A DNA stretch of 64,000 nucleotides from Brachionus rotundiformis (GCA_016802295.1 JAESIW010000137.1:5458146-5522145); one strand, 5' to 3'. Positions 12,155 through 26,000 are shown, counted from the stretch's first letter. Program-made: numbers and translations. The notes: generated by a model from the letters alone, not told the origin.

Positions 12155-15100
12155 ACTTTGATTGCGAAAAGTAATATTTGATAATTTTTTACGTCTGTCT
12201 TTTAGAGATAAGAAAACTTATGTTTTTTTTCCATAACACCTCGATTATACTAAAAAAATTGGTTTCTCGATTTCTTTGTCTATTTTAAAATTTTAATAAT
12301 TTATTTAAGTCTAATTTTTCCAAGGTATTTTACGTCTAATATGATAGAAAGGTTTTCATACAAATACTTGTTTTAATTATTAAGTTGAGTTGTTTGAAAA
12401 TTGGTAGTTTTAAAATTAAAAATAATACATTTGATTCAGATTTTTTTTAAGTAATCAAAAATGTATTGCTACGCAGTGTGCCTGCTACCCAAAAAAATAA
12501 AGCTTATAAGCTTTTCACTCATTAGCACGTGATTTAATAATATTTTAATTAAGTGAGACCTAAAATTAACTTGAATTTCAAATTTAAAAAATTTATTCAC
12601 ATTTGATTTTTGCTATTTTTTATCTCTAGAAATAATTACAAAAATTAAACCATCTAATAAATTATCATTAAGTCATTTAAATTTTTAAAATTAAAATACT
12701 ATTGATTAAAAATAATTCTATTCATTTTTTCTTTGTACTAAGTTGGATGATTTTTAATTGTTGATGAAAAAAAATTAATTCTTTAGGTTATTTTTTGTGC
12801 CATTTTTATTTTTCATCTTTTTCTTTGGTTTTTAGTTTTAGATATTATTCTATATTCTTATGATATTTATTAAAATTTAAAATAAATTTATGAATATTAT
12901 TAAATTAAGAAAATAATTATTCTTTGATAATTGATTTATTCCATAGATTTTGAAATCAGATTGCTTCTCTTAGCCGCTTCTTATTCTCAAAAATATATTC
13001 AAGTATAAATATTCTACTGTAAGCAGACTTAATATTTATCAAGATTGAAATTTTTTTGGTTTTTGTCTAAAAAATAAGTGTCAAATCTTAGAATAATTTA
13101 ATGACCAGATTATTAAATATTGTGATACAGATCTGAGAAAAACATTTGAAGCATTTGATTAAATATCAAAATATTACGAAAAAATAAAAATACTCTTTTT
13201 TATAAATAAACTCAAAATATTTGAATTAATTTATTTTTAAAATGAGTAAAAAAAAAATTATTTGATTTGATTACGGTTTACAATTAAAAGGCAAACTTAA
13301 TTATACAAAAATTTTTGGATTTTTTTTTTAAGTTGATTAGATAGGCACAGTATTTAAGTTCGAGTAATTTATATTTTATAATTACTGATAAAATTTTAAT
13401 TTCTTTCAGCAATAAAAATATCTTCTATTGTTTTTTTCTAGAATTTTTTTTATTAAATGATTTAGGAAGAATCGATTCTTGGTATAATAATATATTGACT
13501 TAATCAATTCAATCACCTTTAAGTAATGTTTCAGAAAACTTTTAAAATTGAAAAAGCCTTCAAGTTAATGATTTTTACTTATCTTTTTCTTATCTCGGGT
13601 ACTCGATCAGTCTATAAAAATGTTATAGGTGATGAGCCATGAAAAAAATATGGAAAAACTCGACTTGCATGTCTAGAAGAGGACAATATCTGCAATTATT
13701 GAATCGATTATCAAGCATGCAATATAAAAAAGAAGAAAATTCATTCTCCAATAGGTCGAAAACAATTTAATTCAATATCTCCTTGTGGAAATTTGATTTC
13801 TAGTATTAGATAGTTTTAAATTTCATTTTAATTTTTGTTTATTTGTGTTCGATTTTGTGTTATTTTTGTTTTAATTAGTTTTAATAAGATGAATAGATAA
13901 TTTAATTGCTTGGGGAATTTCAAATTAACTCCCAATTAAATCACCTATTCGTACCGTGACTGAGCTACATTCACTTTTCTTGCATAATTTCTCAACTCTA
14001 AACTATGCTGAACAAAACAAAAAAAAGAATGATTACTTTTTACGCATTTCAAAGTCAATTAAATTAATAAGACAAAATTCACCTGAAACAAGTTTTAAAA
14101 TAATTCAAACATTTAAATTTCCAAATCATTGAAATTAAATTTTTTTTCTCTAGTCAACAAAAGAGTATTGGTTGAGTGTTGGCAAGATTTTCCAAGATAA
14201 CATAATGATAACTTGATTACCGGTTGAGTTACATGTTATCAAATAACTAAAGCGTAAAATAAAAGGATTGTCAAATATTTTAATAGTAATTGATATAGAT
14301 TAGATAAGCAAGTGAACAAATTGGTCAATATAGAAAAGTTTAGAGGACAGGGTTGAGTGAGGGCTCGGCTACGGTGCTAAAAAGCTTTTAGCAGTTCGAA
14401 TTTTTTCCAAAATTCAAAACTATTTTATCTTGAAGATCTTCTATTAGCGAATAGTTTGCCAATAGAGATATATCTTTTCTATGAGAGTGCACAGTTGACA
14501 CGATTCGAATTACTACAAAAACATAGCACCCTACGCGAGCTCTAACAGTAAAATATGGCCAGAATAGAGTAAGACACCAATGGCGATTTGACATGTACAA
14601 ATTTAACGCCGATTAAAATCTATTAGCTAGCGCCAAATGATTTATCTCTTTTCAGAAGCAATATTATCAATAAATTAGAGATAAAATCAATTTCTTTTAT
14701 CTACTACTAATAGATTTTTTATTCTTTTCCTAAGCTATAAAAACATTTGGCCATAAAATTTCAAAAAAAAAAAAGAAATTCTTTAGTTTCTAGGCACTTC
14801 TAGTCTAGGTAACAGTAGATTTTTATCATCGCTTGGATGAAACAAAAATCGGACCGGGCCCTAATTACACTAGGCCTTATCAGTCACGATATTTGTTGCA
14901 TAACCAACAATAAAACCAAAATAGCTTGCAATTTTAAAGCGCTGCACATTACGCAAGCGCTCATCCCGGCCTAATTACAGACTTAACTGGCTTAATTTTT
15001 GTTTTGATTGGCTCTAATGTGATTTATTAACGTGATTAGCAAAGCATAAATATTCTGTTATTTGTTTTCCGCACTAGCATTTACAGCCTAAACTTCGACA

Positions 15101-16317
15101 TAGCCTAAATAGAGCCAATTCAATCAAGCATTATGACAAGTATTAAAACCCGGTGTTTTCAGCTAATGTCAAATTTTCAAATGTTGTGTCGATTTGGCGC
15201 GTTCAAATCGATTGCAATTTTAAGACGATTTATGACTTAGCATATGCTCATATACAGCCACACACACACATATATAAAATGTGCTCGTCATAAAAATAAT
15301 ATTGTAACTAGCCATTAATTAGCCATATGAAGTTATATAACAATTATCACTTTAATTAGCTCACAATAGCCAGGGCTAGGTCCAACTGTATATATATTGT
15401 CTTATGTTATGTACATTTTTGTATCATCACAGTCAGTGTTAAATGATAATAGTAATTAGGGCTTTTTATTCTTCAAATTATATTTTTTTGTTCGGACAAT
15501 GTCAGTTTTGGCACTGTATTGAAAATTCATGTAGAGATAAGTATTGAGTAAGCTGTTTGATATGGATAGCGGCGCAAATAGCGTTAATATCTCAACAATC
15601 GGCTGTTTTCTTCTAGGCATTGTCTTGGCGAGATAAGAAGCAAGAACAAGGTTGTAAAAAATGATAAGTCTGATATTTAACGATGCATGGAAGCGGGTAT
15701 AAAACGAGGAGATAACCTCTATCTATTTCTATGTCTAATAAATGACAGACAGTTGGACAAAATGAATCAAACAAGAAGAAATATTTATTTGAGGTCAAAT
15801 AAGGAATAGCTATGTTACATAATATATTTAGGATCAAATAAATGCCTCCATCAATTGATTAATTAATTGATTACGTCAGTTGAATTTTTTATTAGACAAG
15901 GTTGAAAGCGATTCTTTTATCCCAGTCGCCTATTCCGTGCAAATAGCTTGTGTCCATGTCTCTTTTTTGAATGTATTTAAGAAAGCCCGGACTGAGCTAG
16001 TCCTAGGCATAGAATTACAGCAAAACAAATCATATTTTAGAAAAAAATAAATAAATAAATAAACTTAATTAATTTTTAATTTTCATTTAGCCAATGAGAT
16101 AAAATAAGCTTCTTAAGCCAATCAATAAACTAGTCAAATCAATAATTAAGAGAAAATATGTTCTTATTGGTTTTTATGTTATTTATTATATTTATATTTA
16201 AACCCAATCTATCTCATTCTATACATAAAATTTTATTTTTTTTTATTATTTGTTCCAGCTTATTAATTTTGTTTTCTATTTTATATTTCTGATTAATTTA
16301 GAAAATAAAATTTAAAA
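12155..16317. other. Long region upstream of the GATA gene
   Basis: About 4.2 kb without a supportable gene. 12155-13500 is plain AT-rich sequence, with a 16-base palindrome AAAGCTTATAAGCTTT at about 12498-12513. 13627-13818 has a broken coding-like reading (see findings). 14300-15150 is visibly less AT-biased, as expected of constrained regulatory DNA, and from 15535 there is a cluster of GATA-type sites and a TATA-like box. A plausible 5'UTR intron acceptor (TTTGTTCCAG) ends near 16259, so the transcription start may be well upstream of the ATG at 16318. Confidence 0.5.
15535..15715. promoter_or_regulatory. Cluster of GATA motifs with a TATA-like box upstream of the GATA factor
   Basis: Four WGATAA/AGATAAG matches occur in about 180 bases (near 15535, 15631, 15662 and 15710), and TATAAAA lies at 15699-15705 in a local GC-richer context. 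Further GATA/TATC matches lie at about 14302, 14642, 14679, 14697 and 14878. GATA genes in other animals often autoregulate (established). That this is a promoter or an autoregulatory element is inference; GATA is a common word in AT-rich DNA. Confidence 0.35.
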
Positions 16318-18309
16318 ATGATTGATACATCCTCTGCATCAAACGCGCCACAGACCAATACAGGCCTGTTGTCATCCCAGAGCCAGCAGTACTACACCGA
16401 CTCGCAGCAACAGTACTACCAGGCCTACTACTCGGCCGACAATTACTACCGCAACTTGCCATACTCACAGTTCCAGAATCCCTACTGGTTGCATGCAGTC
16501 AGCGATTCGAACCAGTGGCAAACTCGTGGCCAGGTACAGCAAGGCTACTACGGCGGCCTTATTCCCTCGTTGAACACTACTGGGCCGTCGGCATCGTCGT
16601 CCATCTCGTCTTCGTCTGCGTCCGAGGACGACCTCAACCACTCCGAGGACGAGATAGACGCAAAAGAAAAGCTCAATGCATCCCAAAACAACGAGCAAAA
16701 TGGCATCAAGTTGCCAACTTCAGAGCTCAGCTCGCCTTATCTAAACTCCACGCCCAGCTTTGAGCCTAATCATCATCACCATCAGCTCATGCAGGCCTAC
16801 CAGTACAACTTTCAGTACCAAGCAAACAACTCACCTACAATCAAAAACGACCTAAAGACCGAGCAAACAGACTCCAACAACACTTCTTCCTCTTCTGCGT
16901 CCAACAGCTCCATTGACAACTCATCACTATCTCCCATCAAGGGCAACTCGAGCAAAAAAACCAAGCTGGACGATGGTCGCGAATGCGTCAACTGCAAGGC
17001 CACCTATACACCACTGTGGCGACGCGACACGAACGGCAACTACTTGTGCAACGCTTGCGGTCTCTACCACAAAATGAACGGTCACAATCGTCCACTCATC
17101 AAGCCTAACAAGCGTCGACTCACCACAGTCAAAAAAACCGGCATCACATGCTCAAATTGTCAAACATACACAACCACATTGTGGCGACGCAATGGCGACG
17201 GCTTGCCTGTATGCAACGCCTGTGGCCTATACAAAAAACTCCACAAAGTAAGCTGAAATTCTAATTTAATTGGCATCATATCCAATTACCATTTGCAATA
17301 TTCAATTACATAAATATATAAAGATAGTCATCTAGTGTTTATGCAAAGAAAGTAATATCATTAGTCAAAGAAATATTATAGATCGAGATGATAAGCAGGA
17401 TATTAGAAATATATAAAATAAAACTCTTAATTTTCAATGAATTTAAAATAAGTCTTCGACTAATTAATTTAATTCCGATTGAATTAATTTTCTAATATAT
17501 ATTTTCAAGCATAAATAATTTGAAATGTAATATTTGATATTTATTTTATCTTTTATGAATAGGTCGATCGTCCAATCACTATGAAAAAAGAGAATATACA
17601 GACACGAAATAGAAAGCAAAGTGTAAGACGAAACAAGGATGGCAAAGACCCGGTCAATTTGCAGTTTGCTTCATTTTTGTTTAACCAAAAACCAGACTCC
17701 CAGTACACAGGCCAAGCAGCCAACGCTCAATCATCAACATCGCCCCTGTCCACTAGCTCAAGCGCGTCCACCTTCATGCCTCAGAACCAGTTCGATTTCA
17801 GCTTTAACTTCAACCAGTCGGCAGCCAGCCAGGCCCAGTCCTACCAGTACCAGGCCTACTCGAATCAGGACAGCCAGTATGGACAAAATAGCCAGGAGTT
17901 TTGCACACCATTTCACAACATACCTGTATTTAACAGTCACTCGTACATGCCTCATTCGAGTGTGGCTGCTGTGGCCGCTGCAGCTGCCGCCGCCGCTACT
18001 GCTGCCACTCTCAGAGACTCGCAGCCATTAAATCAATCGCCCACACAGTCAAGCTCAAGCACCACTTCCAACAATTTGTCACCATTGTCCAACTCGTTCT
18101 CACCAAATTATTTACTAAGCAAAAAACAGTCCGTCACTAGCAATGTCGGCCAACACCATCAACACCACCATCATCACCATGCTGCTTTTTTTAACCTGGC
18201 TCAATCGCAATCAAACGCCAATGTTGCCAATTCAAACAATACTGAAGTAAATTCGAATGCTACCAATTCGTCAACCGGTCGCGACTATGATCAAGTTATT
18301 TGTTATTAA
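16318..18309 (+). CDS. Two-finger GATA transcription factor, GATA1/2/3 type (2 exons)
   Basis: Exons 16318-17247 and 17563-18309 (intron 315 bases, phase 0), 558 residues. N-terminal finger CVNCKATYTPLWRRDTNGNY...CNACGLYHKMNG (about residues 222-246) is followed by NRPLIKPNKRRL. The C-terminal finger CSNCQTYTTTLWRRNGDGLP...CNACGLYKKLHK is cut by the intron exactly after LHK, as in animal GATA genes. Exon 2 resumes with VDRPITMKKENIQTRNRK, the basic tail. MKKE-IQTRNRK and the inter-finger linker favour the GATA1/2/3 class over GATA4/5/6. All eight zinc cysteines are present. The N-terminus is Ser/Gln/Tyr-rich; the C-terminus has an alanine run (about 11 of 13 residues near 17960-18005) and a His-rich run (near 18160-18180). 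The exons are clearly GC-richer than the flanks. Nuclear DNA-binding regulator recognising WGATAR. Confidence 0.95.
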
Positions 18310-21300
18310 AATTATTTTGCGATTAAAGTCCAAATTTAAATCTAAATTTTAATGTCTGTTTATTTTGCTGTTTTTAATTTAAGTATTATTTTTACTCTGT
18401 TTTCTTAAATGTTACTTTTTATTCTCTTTTTTATTTTTACTATTATCTAAAGAGTTATGTAATTTTATATGTTATAAGTTTTAAGCTTTTTTATTTTTAT
18501 AGATTGTTTTTTTTTCAATTCTTTTTTAAAGTGTAAATGTTTAATTTAAATTCAAAAATAAAATATAAAGAATTAAATAATCAATGATTTAAATTGTTCA
18601 AAGAACATTTTTATTAAATTATAAAGAAATTATAAATTTCATCTAAATTACTTAAAGAAATTGGTAATCTTGGCAAATAAATAAGAAGAAAAAAATCAAA
18701 TAATGTCTTGAAAATTGTATAATAAAATTTAGAAATAAAAAAAGTACATTTGTTGAAGTAAATAATTGTGATAGTATTAACATCATTTAACTTTGTTATT
18801 TAAAATTCTTATTAAAATTAAATAAGTTTTTCTATTTTATTTAAATATAATTCAAGATATATTAAATTTAATTTAAACTAAATGTCAATTTATTTTAAAA
18901 AATAAATATCTATATCAATTTTATTAAAATTTTTATTTTAAAATAAAAATAATTGTAAGAAATTTAAAAAATCTAAATTAACATTTTTTATTATTCTTGC
19001 AAGTAATATAGATGATAAATTTGTGTCGGTTGTTACGATTTAATTAAAGAGTAGTTAAAATTTTATCTAAGATTATTTTTTTATTATTTTTATTAGCTAA
19101 TTAAAACTTTTGTTTATATTAATCGAATCTAAGCACGAAATTTAGCATATTAATTTCGTAATCACAGGGGAGCATTTGTTTAGATAGTCATACAGCTTAC
19201 AACTCACTTTAGCTTCACAATGGTGTTTAATGCACATTAAATGCCTCTAAATTAAAATCTAATTACAGGGTAAAAAGCTCGAAGGCTAATTAAGTTAAGT
19301 GTTTGCAATCAGTTTGAGTAACCAAGAGGCGCCAAGTCCCAAAAAGTCTAATTATAGAAATGCGTCAAATTTTACATGTTATTCAAAAGATAAGATTTAA
19401 ATTTACAAGAAAAGCTTGATCGATAAGAACTAAATCACATCAAATTAGATTGTGTTAAATTAGCCACAAAATTGAAGATGGAACATTTTTCACCTTGGCC
19501 AACTGCCTTCAAGGCGTATACGAGTCAGTTTAAAATCGATAAATATCTTTACATAATTCATCCTATTGTTAGCTTAACACTTCTCACCAAAAATTGTTAA
19601 TTAACTAGAACAATTAGGTTCCATTAGTAGATTTCGGTGAATTTTTAGTTTGTCAATTGAATTCAATAGAAAGGTGACTAAATGCACAAGTAGACCTATC
19701 TTTTGAAATGATACGAACATTTTTTTCTCAAGTTAGAACCCCACTATTCTTAGGCGAAAATATTTGCAGATTTTAGGGCTGATAATTAAAGCTGTATCGA
19801 CAAAAAAGAAATATTCTAACGTAAATGAAAGATATTTTAATTGAAAAAGATTTTTATCATGCAGTTAAACTTAAAAAAAATAAATACTTTTTGGATAAAA
19901 CCTTTGAAATTTATCTATTAATTTTTATCAAATCTTTGGAAGTATTTTTCTCATGGATTTTTAACACGTATTGGAATTTTAATGTCTTGAAATTAATTAA
20001 AAGACTTATCGGATAAGTCACTATCAAAATAAGATCTATTTTATAAAGAATAATTTGCCCGATTGAGATATCTTAAGTGAAATAAATAAAACTAGAAGCA
20101 CTTTTACGAATAATCATATTTAAAAATGATATCAGTGTTTTTCACCTTCTCGTTTTGAAATTTTAAACTGTCGTATAATTTATTTTCATAAGCCAAAAAA
20201 TTTTACATTAAATATTACTGATATTATTTTGATAATACCCTTTGTAAAAATTTTGTCAAATATTTTTCAAGAATTTGAGTTTTTATAATAATCAAATTAA
20301 ATTCCAATTTGTGTATTTTATTTTTTACGACACTTTTTTATCTTAATCTTCTTATTTATTTTCCATGATTGCCGTGATGTTTTTTAAAATAAATCATTTA
20401 AATTATTTTAAATCATAAGGAATAATTTTCTATTAATGATAAATTTAAGTTATAATTAAATATTAATAATCTTGCTCAAAAATTATTATTAAAATAATAT
20501 TTTATCTTTTCTTTAAATATGAAGTTAAATCAGAGACAAATCTGAAGTTAGACAAATTATAAGTAAATTTTTTTTTTCTTTAAATTTTACAATTTTTCTA
20601 CATTGCCAGAATCGGTGCTAGATTAAATTAATTATTAATCAATATGTAAATAAATAAAATATCAAAAAAGCTTTTTATCTTGCACATTATATGTTTTGAA
20701 TTTTGACATCAAACTTTGATTGTACTGGGTACATGGTACAGCCAATAAACTTACAGACTAATTAACTTAATCAAACACTAGACCGTCAATCTAAATAAAT
20801 CATGTGACTTAAGTTAAATCAATAATCAAACATAGTTTTTAGATAGTGCAAATTCGTTAATAATTAGTTAATAGAATAAAACAATTTTAACTAAAGAGAA
20901 AACAACAGCTTAAATATTTTAAAACAATGAAAAAACTAAAAAAATTTACTTTTAATTCTTGTTATAGACTATTTTATCTTGAATCAACATTAACTCTACA
21001 ATAAGTTTTTACCATTTGATTTAAATATAGAAAAAATAGTTAAAAAGTTTAACTAACTATCCACATGGAAAAGTATTACCAATATTAAGTGTATTACCAA
21101 TTGCTTGGTTCTTGTAAACTAATACTTGTAGGTAAGTTAATAACAGCTAAATGAAATGATAAAATGTTACGATGATAGTTAATTTTAAAATATTCTTCAT
21201 TAATTTTTGTCTAAAGTAAAATTGAGCATTATTTATAAAATAAACAAAAAATATGATAGTGTCTGAATCAAGATATTGACTTATTACTAATATGACTGTC

Positions 21301-22173
21301 GTATAAATTGTAGCTGTTACTTGACTATCGAAAAAAATATCGGTCTTTCTAACTCTCACCAAAATTAAATGTCAATTTATTACCCGGTATCCTTATCTAA
21401 TGATTATTCACAACATTGATAATTATTATTACTAATGATTATTATTGGTATTAATTTTTATTATTAATTCTATTTGAAGAAACTCTCGATCAGAAAATAA
21501 ATTAAATAAAATAAAATAGTGTGTACTGGAGTATAAATTAGAAATAATTGATCTATCTGCAGACTACGGTAGCCTGGCTACATATTTAGAATGAAATGAA
21601 TTAAACAAAGAAATCAATTAAAAATTGACACCAAAATGGCATCGAAAGGAAGGATGACTTGTAGAAATTAGGAAGTCTTTTAGATGGGAATGACATGATG
21701 GGAAGCTAGAACTAATACAGAAGATGACTTGAGTTGAAATCAAAATTAAAAGTAATGAGCCTATCAATAAAATAATGAAAAAAATAAGTTTATTTTGTTT
21801 CATATTTTTTAATTGTTTTATGATTAATAAACCTAAAATCTTGAGCATAAAACAGGAAACTATTGATGGCTGATTTAAATTTAAACCTATGATTGTTATT
21901 TATTTATTAATGCAAATTATATCCTAATAACCTTATAAAAAAATGAAATATTCTAGAATATTCGAAAAAATTATCAAATTTAGATGAGACATCAATTAGA
22001 TTACAAGTTGAAATGATAAAATTTATTATAGTATCTATCGTCTCACAACGATATTTGATTTACTTAAAACCAATATTCAATAGGTGAAAAATATGAACAT
22101 TGAGCTTCAAAGAAACCACAAAGTCACCTCACTCTCGAACGCATCCATGGAGATCCAACTAGTGAATAATTAC

Positions 22174-22200
22174 ACATTGAGGATATTTATTACTCAATGT
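22174..22200. repeat. Perfect 8-base inverted repeat
   Basis: Arms ACATTGAG / CTCAATGT with an 11-base loop, in a more complex stretch of the gene desert. Function unknown. Confidence 0.4.
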
Positions 22201-22325
22201 CAAATTAGGGTAGTTAAATGAATATGGGAGAGCTTTTTTAAGCTTCTTTAATAGAAAACTTGAACAACGTCAATTTACATTATTTTAAAGATTGTTTATC
22301 CCTTTGTTTTTCTTTCTTATACGCT

Positions 22326-22349
22326 CCTTATTGAGTATAATCAATAAGG
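22326..22349. repeat. Perfect 9-base inverted repeat
   Basis: Arms CCTTATTGA / TCAATAAGG with a 6-base loop, 126 bases after the previous hairpin. Function unknown; the arms contain ATTGA cores that could be homeodomain-like sites, which is only a suggestion. Confidence 0.4.
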
Positions 22350-22488
22350 GTCATTGTTTATCTAAATAGCTTAATGTTTGACAATGTTTCAGCCGAATAC
22401 ATAAAAAAATTTTGATATTGATAAATTTAATTAAATACTAGAAAATAAAATTGATACCAAAAAATAAATTAAATATGTTTAGAAAAAA

Positions 22489-23008
22489 TTAGGTACGGTG
22501 AAAAATATATGACGTTTCAGCCGATAGATTAGGGAAGATATTTGGATCTTTTCTATCCAGTTCAGAGACACTCCAGCAATCAAATCCGTCTATCATTGTT
22601 ATTTTTAATACAGTGTTGCATATCTTGATTTTTGCTTGCACATAGAACTTTAATTTCTACACTGGTTTGAGTCAATACTTATTTTACCTTTAGAATTCTA
22701 CTTATAATGTCTTTATATGTTCCAATTTTTTCATTTTTGATACTTCCTAAGTATATCTCTGTTTTTCAAAACCTTTAACTCGGCTTGAAATTTTTCGTTA
22801 CTTCAATGTGAATATTGAGATCGTTGCTAACCGGTTTAGGGTGTTTAGTCTCTATAGTTTCTAGTCTATTTAGAACATCTCTAAAGTTCTCTGGTTATTT
22901 TTGTTTCTACTCTTTTTCTCGATTAAGGATACACTCTCTTTTTATATAGTAAATAACGCATTTGTATCCCGTTTGATTTCCAATAATAACATAGATTTCA
23001 GATCAATT
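22489..23008 (-). pseudogene. Decayed coding remnant, family unknown
   Basis: On the minus strand, coding-like pieces follow one another in changing frames: MLLLEIKRDTNALFTI (then a stop), ESVSLIEKKSRNKNNQ, then after a shift ENFRDVLNRLETIETKH with KPVSNDLNIHIEV, then KVLKNREIYLGSIKN with GTYKDIISRIL, and finally a clean 50-codon stretch with MIDGFDCWSVSELDRK ending at 22489. Amino-acid composition and codon choice look protein-like, unlike surrounding AT-rich DNA. The Leu/Glu/Lys-rich middle resembles the coiled-coil part of retrotransposon ORF1-type proteins, but I cannot name the source. Stops and frameshifts argue for a dead copy. Confidence 0.35.
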
Positions 23009-26000
23009 TTTTGGTGTTAAATAAGAATATTTTAAAATTATTTTTCATGGAAAAAGTTTCGTTGGTGAATAACTAATTAATTATTGCTTTAACTACTATA
23101 CTAAATAAACTAATTAAAATTCTGATTGAATTACAAATAGAAGAAATTTCGAAATAAGAATGGTTTATAAATTTCAACAAAAATTAAAAAAACAACAATA
23201 TTTAAATTTCTTTTATTTTATGAATTTATTCTTAATTATCTTCTAAAAAATACTAATATAACATCCTTTGGACAATTTTAGTGCTAAATTAAATAAATTT
23301 TTTTATACAGAAAAAATTAAAAGAAAGTTAATTCAGCAAGATGTTTACTCGAAAGTGATTTTAATAATTTGCTATTTAAAAAAAGAAAAATTAAGATTAC
23401 AATTTTTTTAAATAGCTTTGGTGCATGCATAAAATAAATTGAGTTATTTTTGGTAAATTGGTATAAAAGCTTTATTTAAAAAAACATCTAATTCTTGATC
23501 ATTAAATCAATTTTAAATAGTCAAATATAAAAACTAAATAATTTCTACTACAAAATTTAATAAAAATAAACTAAAATGAATTTTATTTTTTATACTTCTA
23601 TTATTAAGATGATTACAAAAATTAAAGGACTCGGAAAATTCTAATAAATTAAAATATGAACGAGATTAATGCGCTTCGATTTATCTTGAAGCCAATGCTT
23701 GAATATTTCCTATTTGCTTCCTTGCTCCATTCACAAAATAGCCATTAAATAAATATAAGAAAGCCAACTATGGTTTACCAACTAGCGGACTACACAAACA
23801 AATGAGATAAAGTACTATTTTAGAACACTCTAGAATGGCAATAAATAAGTACATAACCATGATTCAGGATCAAACACAATATTGTATCAGAGTTTGATGA
23901 CGATGCAAATCAAAAGATCAATAATTTTTGTGAGTTTTAGCCAAAATTAAAATTTTAATTGTAAAATATCTAGATAACTAAAATAAAGAGCAGAGGAATG
24001 ACTTCTCACAGCCTCACTCGTTATTTATATTAATGCATCAAGTCAGAAATCTTAAGAAAATACAAAAATTGACAAAAAAGTTGCATAAATTCATAAAAAT
24101 AAAATTTTCTATTTATTGATAATCTTTTAACCTAATTTTTATAGTAATTTATATTTTTATACTCTAATTCAAATGAAAAAAAACTTAAACAAATTTAATT
24201 TACAAATAAAAATATCCAAATTATACATATGTCAGGGCTGACATTCAAACTCTTGAAAAAGCCTAAAGAAGAGCTTTTACTATTAAAATCGTGTATAAAA
24301 TATGACCTATGAAGAAGGTTTGACTGTTCCAAAGATGATTTATTAATATATTAATTTGATTATTAATTGTTTCGTTTAATTTTGATGTCAAAAATCAAAA
24401 AAAGCATTTTTCACTAATTTTGGAAAATTTTTTTTTATAAGTATTCATTTTAATTTTTAATCATGTCTCTTTTTGAAATTATTTTTTTGATATTTATTTA
24501 AAAAACAAAATTTAAGAAAAGATTATTGTATTTTATGGTTTTTTAACGATTTAATAGTTTGGCTGATTTTATATATTTTTAATTATACAAACAACAAATC
24601 ATATTAAAAAAAAAGAAAAACAGAAAAAAAACTTAATAAACTTATTTTTATAAAATAAAATTAAGATTAATTATTTCGCTAAACAAACAAATTTCCTCCA
24701 CAATAATTATACTAATTTTTATCAATTTTTATTAGCTTGAACAGAAAATAGAGTTGAAATGAATTAAGAGAACTATTAAAAATTTATCTTTCCAACTAGT
24801 TCTGATTATTTTTTTTATCAAATAAATAAAAAAATTTGACTTTTTCACAATTTTTTCAATTAAAAAATAAATAAAGCTCACAACTAAAATAAATTGTCTC
24901 TGTATATATTTTTTTGAATAATTGGTTTTGATTGATGCTAAATTTTCCAATATATCCTTTGGCAATTAAAATTGACATAGGGGTATAATAAAAATTTTGT
25001 TTAAACGCAATGAAGAAAAACAAAATATTTTTTCTATCGATCAGATAGTTGGATAATTTTAGCTTTAAAACAAAGTCCATAATTAAGAAAAAAAATTAAT
25101 TTAAAGAAATTTTCCTGTTTACAAACATATTAATTTGGTATATTTTTGGGCTATAGGCAATTTTTTAAGTCTTAAAATACTAATTATTTTTTATATTTAA
25201 AAAAATATTTACTCGGGCCAAATTTTCAAACATTTCTAAAAATGATTTATAACTTGTAGACGAATATAGACAATTTAACTACTAATCAAGCTCTTGACCT
25301 TAGTTTTGAGTCAACAAAAAACCTTCTATCAAAATGAAACCTTAGTCGAAATTGTTTCTCCTAATTGCTCAAAAATTTTTCTTTTTTACCAAAATAAATA
25401 ATTTATAAATTTAATTTAAAAAATCTAAATTGTTATCAGTTAAAAAGGGTCGAATTATAGTCTGGTAAATACCAATTTTTTAGTTCAAATTAGGTTTTAT
25501 TCAAAAATCCATTAAAATTAAAAATGCCCGCTGGGCTACGTCCTACGATAAGAAGAGATGATAACAGATACTTTGAGACCAATTCTTTAAATCATCAATT
25601 TGAGGTTGAGCATTTTTTTATACAATATTAAAAGGGGAATTGAGTGTGGTTGGAATATTTTTTAATAAGATAAATTAAGCAATTGACTCATAAGTATTCA
25701 GTGATTAAATTCTTTAGAGTGTAAGGAATCATCTTGATAAAACTATTAGACAGAAAAATAAACTGAAAAATTTTATCAGGAGCGATTAGTTAAAATTGGA
25801 GGTTAAAATTTCCGCTTAATGGCTATTAACGTTGATCTGGCACTTAAACAAACAAATAAATTTTGCTTAAATATGAGCAGAAAAAAATGTTCATTGAAGG
25901 CTGTATAATTTCAAATTGATTCTATTCATATTGCAAATTTAAAATTGAAATAGAACAAATTTAGAATAAAAATTGATAATAAGTCAAGTCTAGTCATGCG

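Noticed and set aside
12498..12513. 16-base palindrome AAAGCTTATAAGCTTT
   Set aside because: Short perfect palindromes are common in AT-rich DNA; no context suggests function.
14388..14600. 70-codon minus-strand open frame (ends near a GCTAAAA-AGC-TTTTAGC hairpin)
   Set aside because: No motif, no splice-compatible neighbours and no homologue recognised; likely chance in the GC-richer regulatory stretch, though a relic is possible.
16322..18031. Several overlapping open frames on both strands within the GATA exons
   Set aside because: Shadows of the true frame, caused by its GC-rich codon use; they give low-complexity Arg/Pro/Val sequence.
19825..20016. 63-codon plus-strand frame in the desert
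   Set aside because: Lys/Phe/Ile-rich composition expected from AT-rich DNA; no conserved motif or splice context.
25524..25631. Short frame starting MPAGLRPTIRRDDNRYFE
   Set aside because: Slightly protein-like and may be a transposon crumb, but about 35 codons without any neighbour is too little to support.
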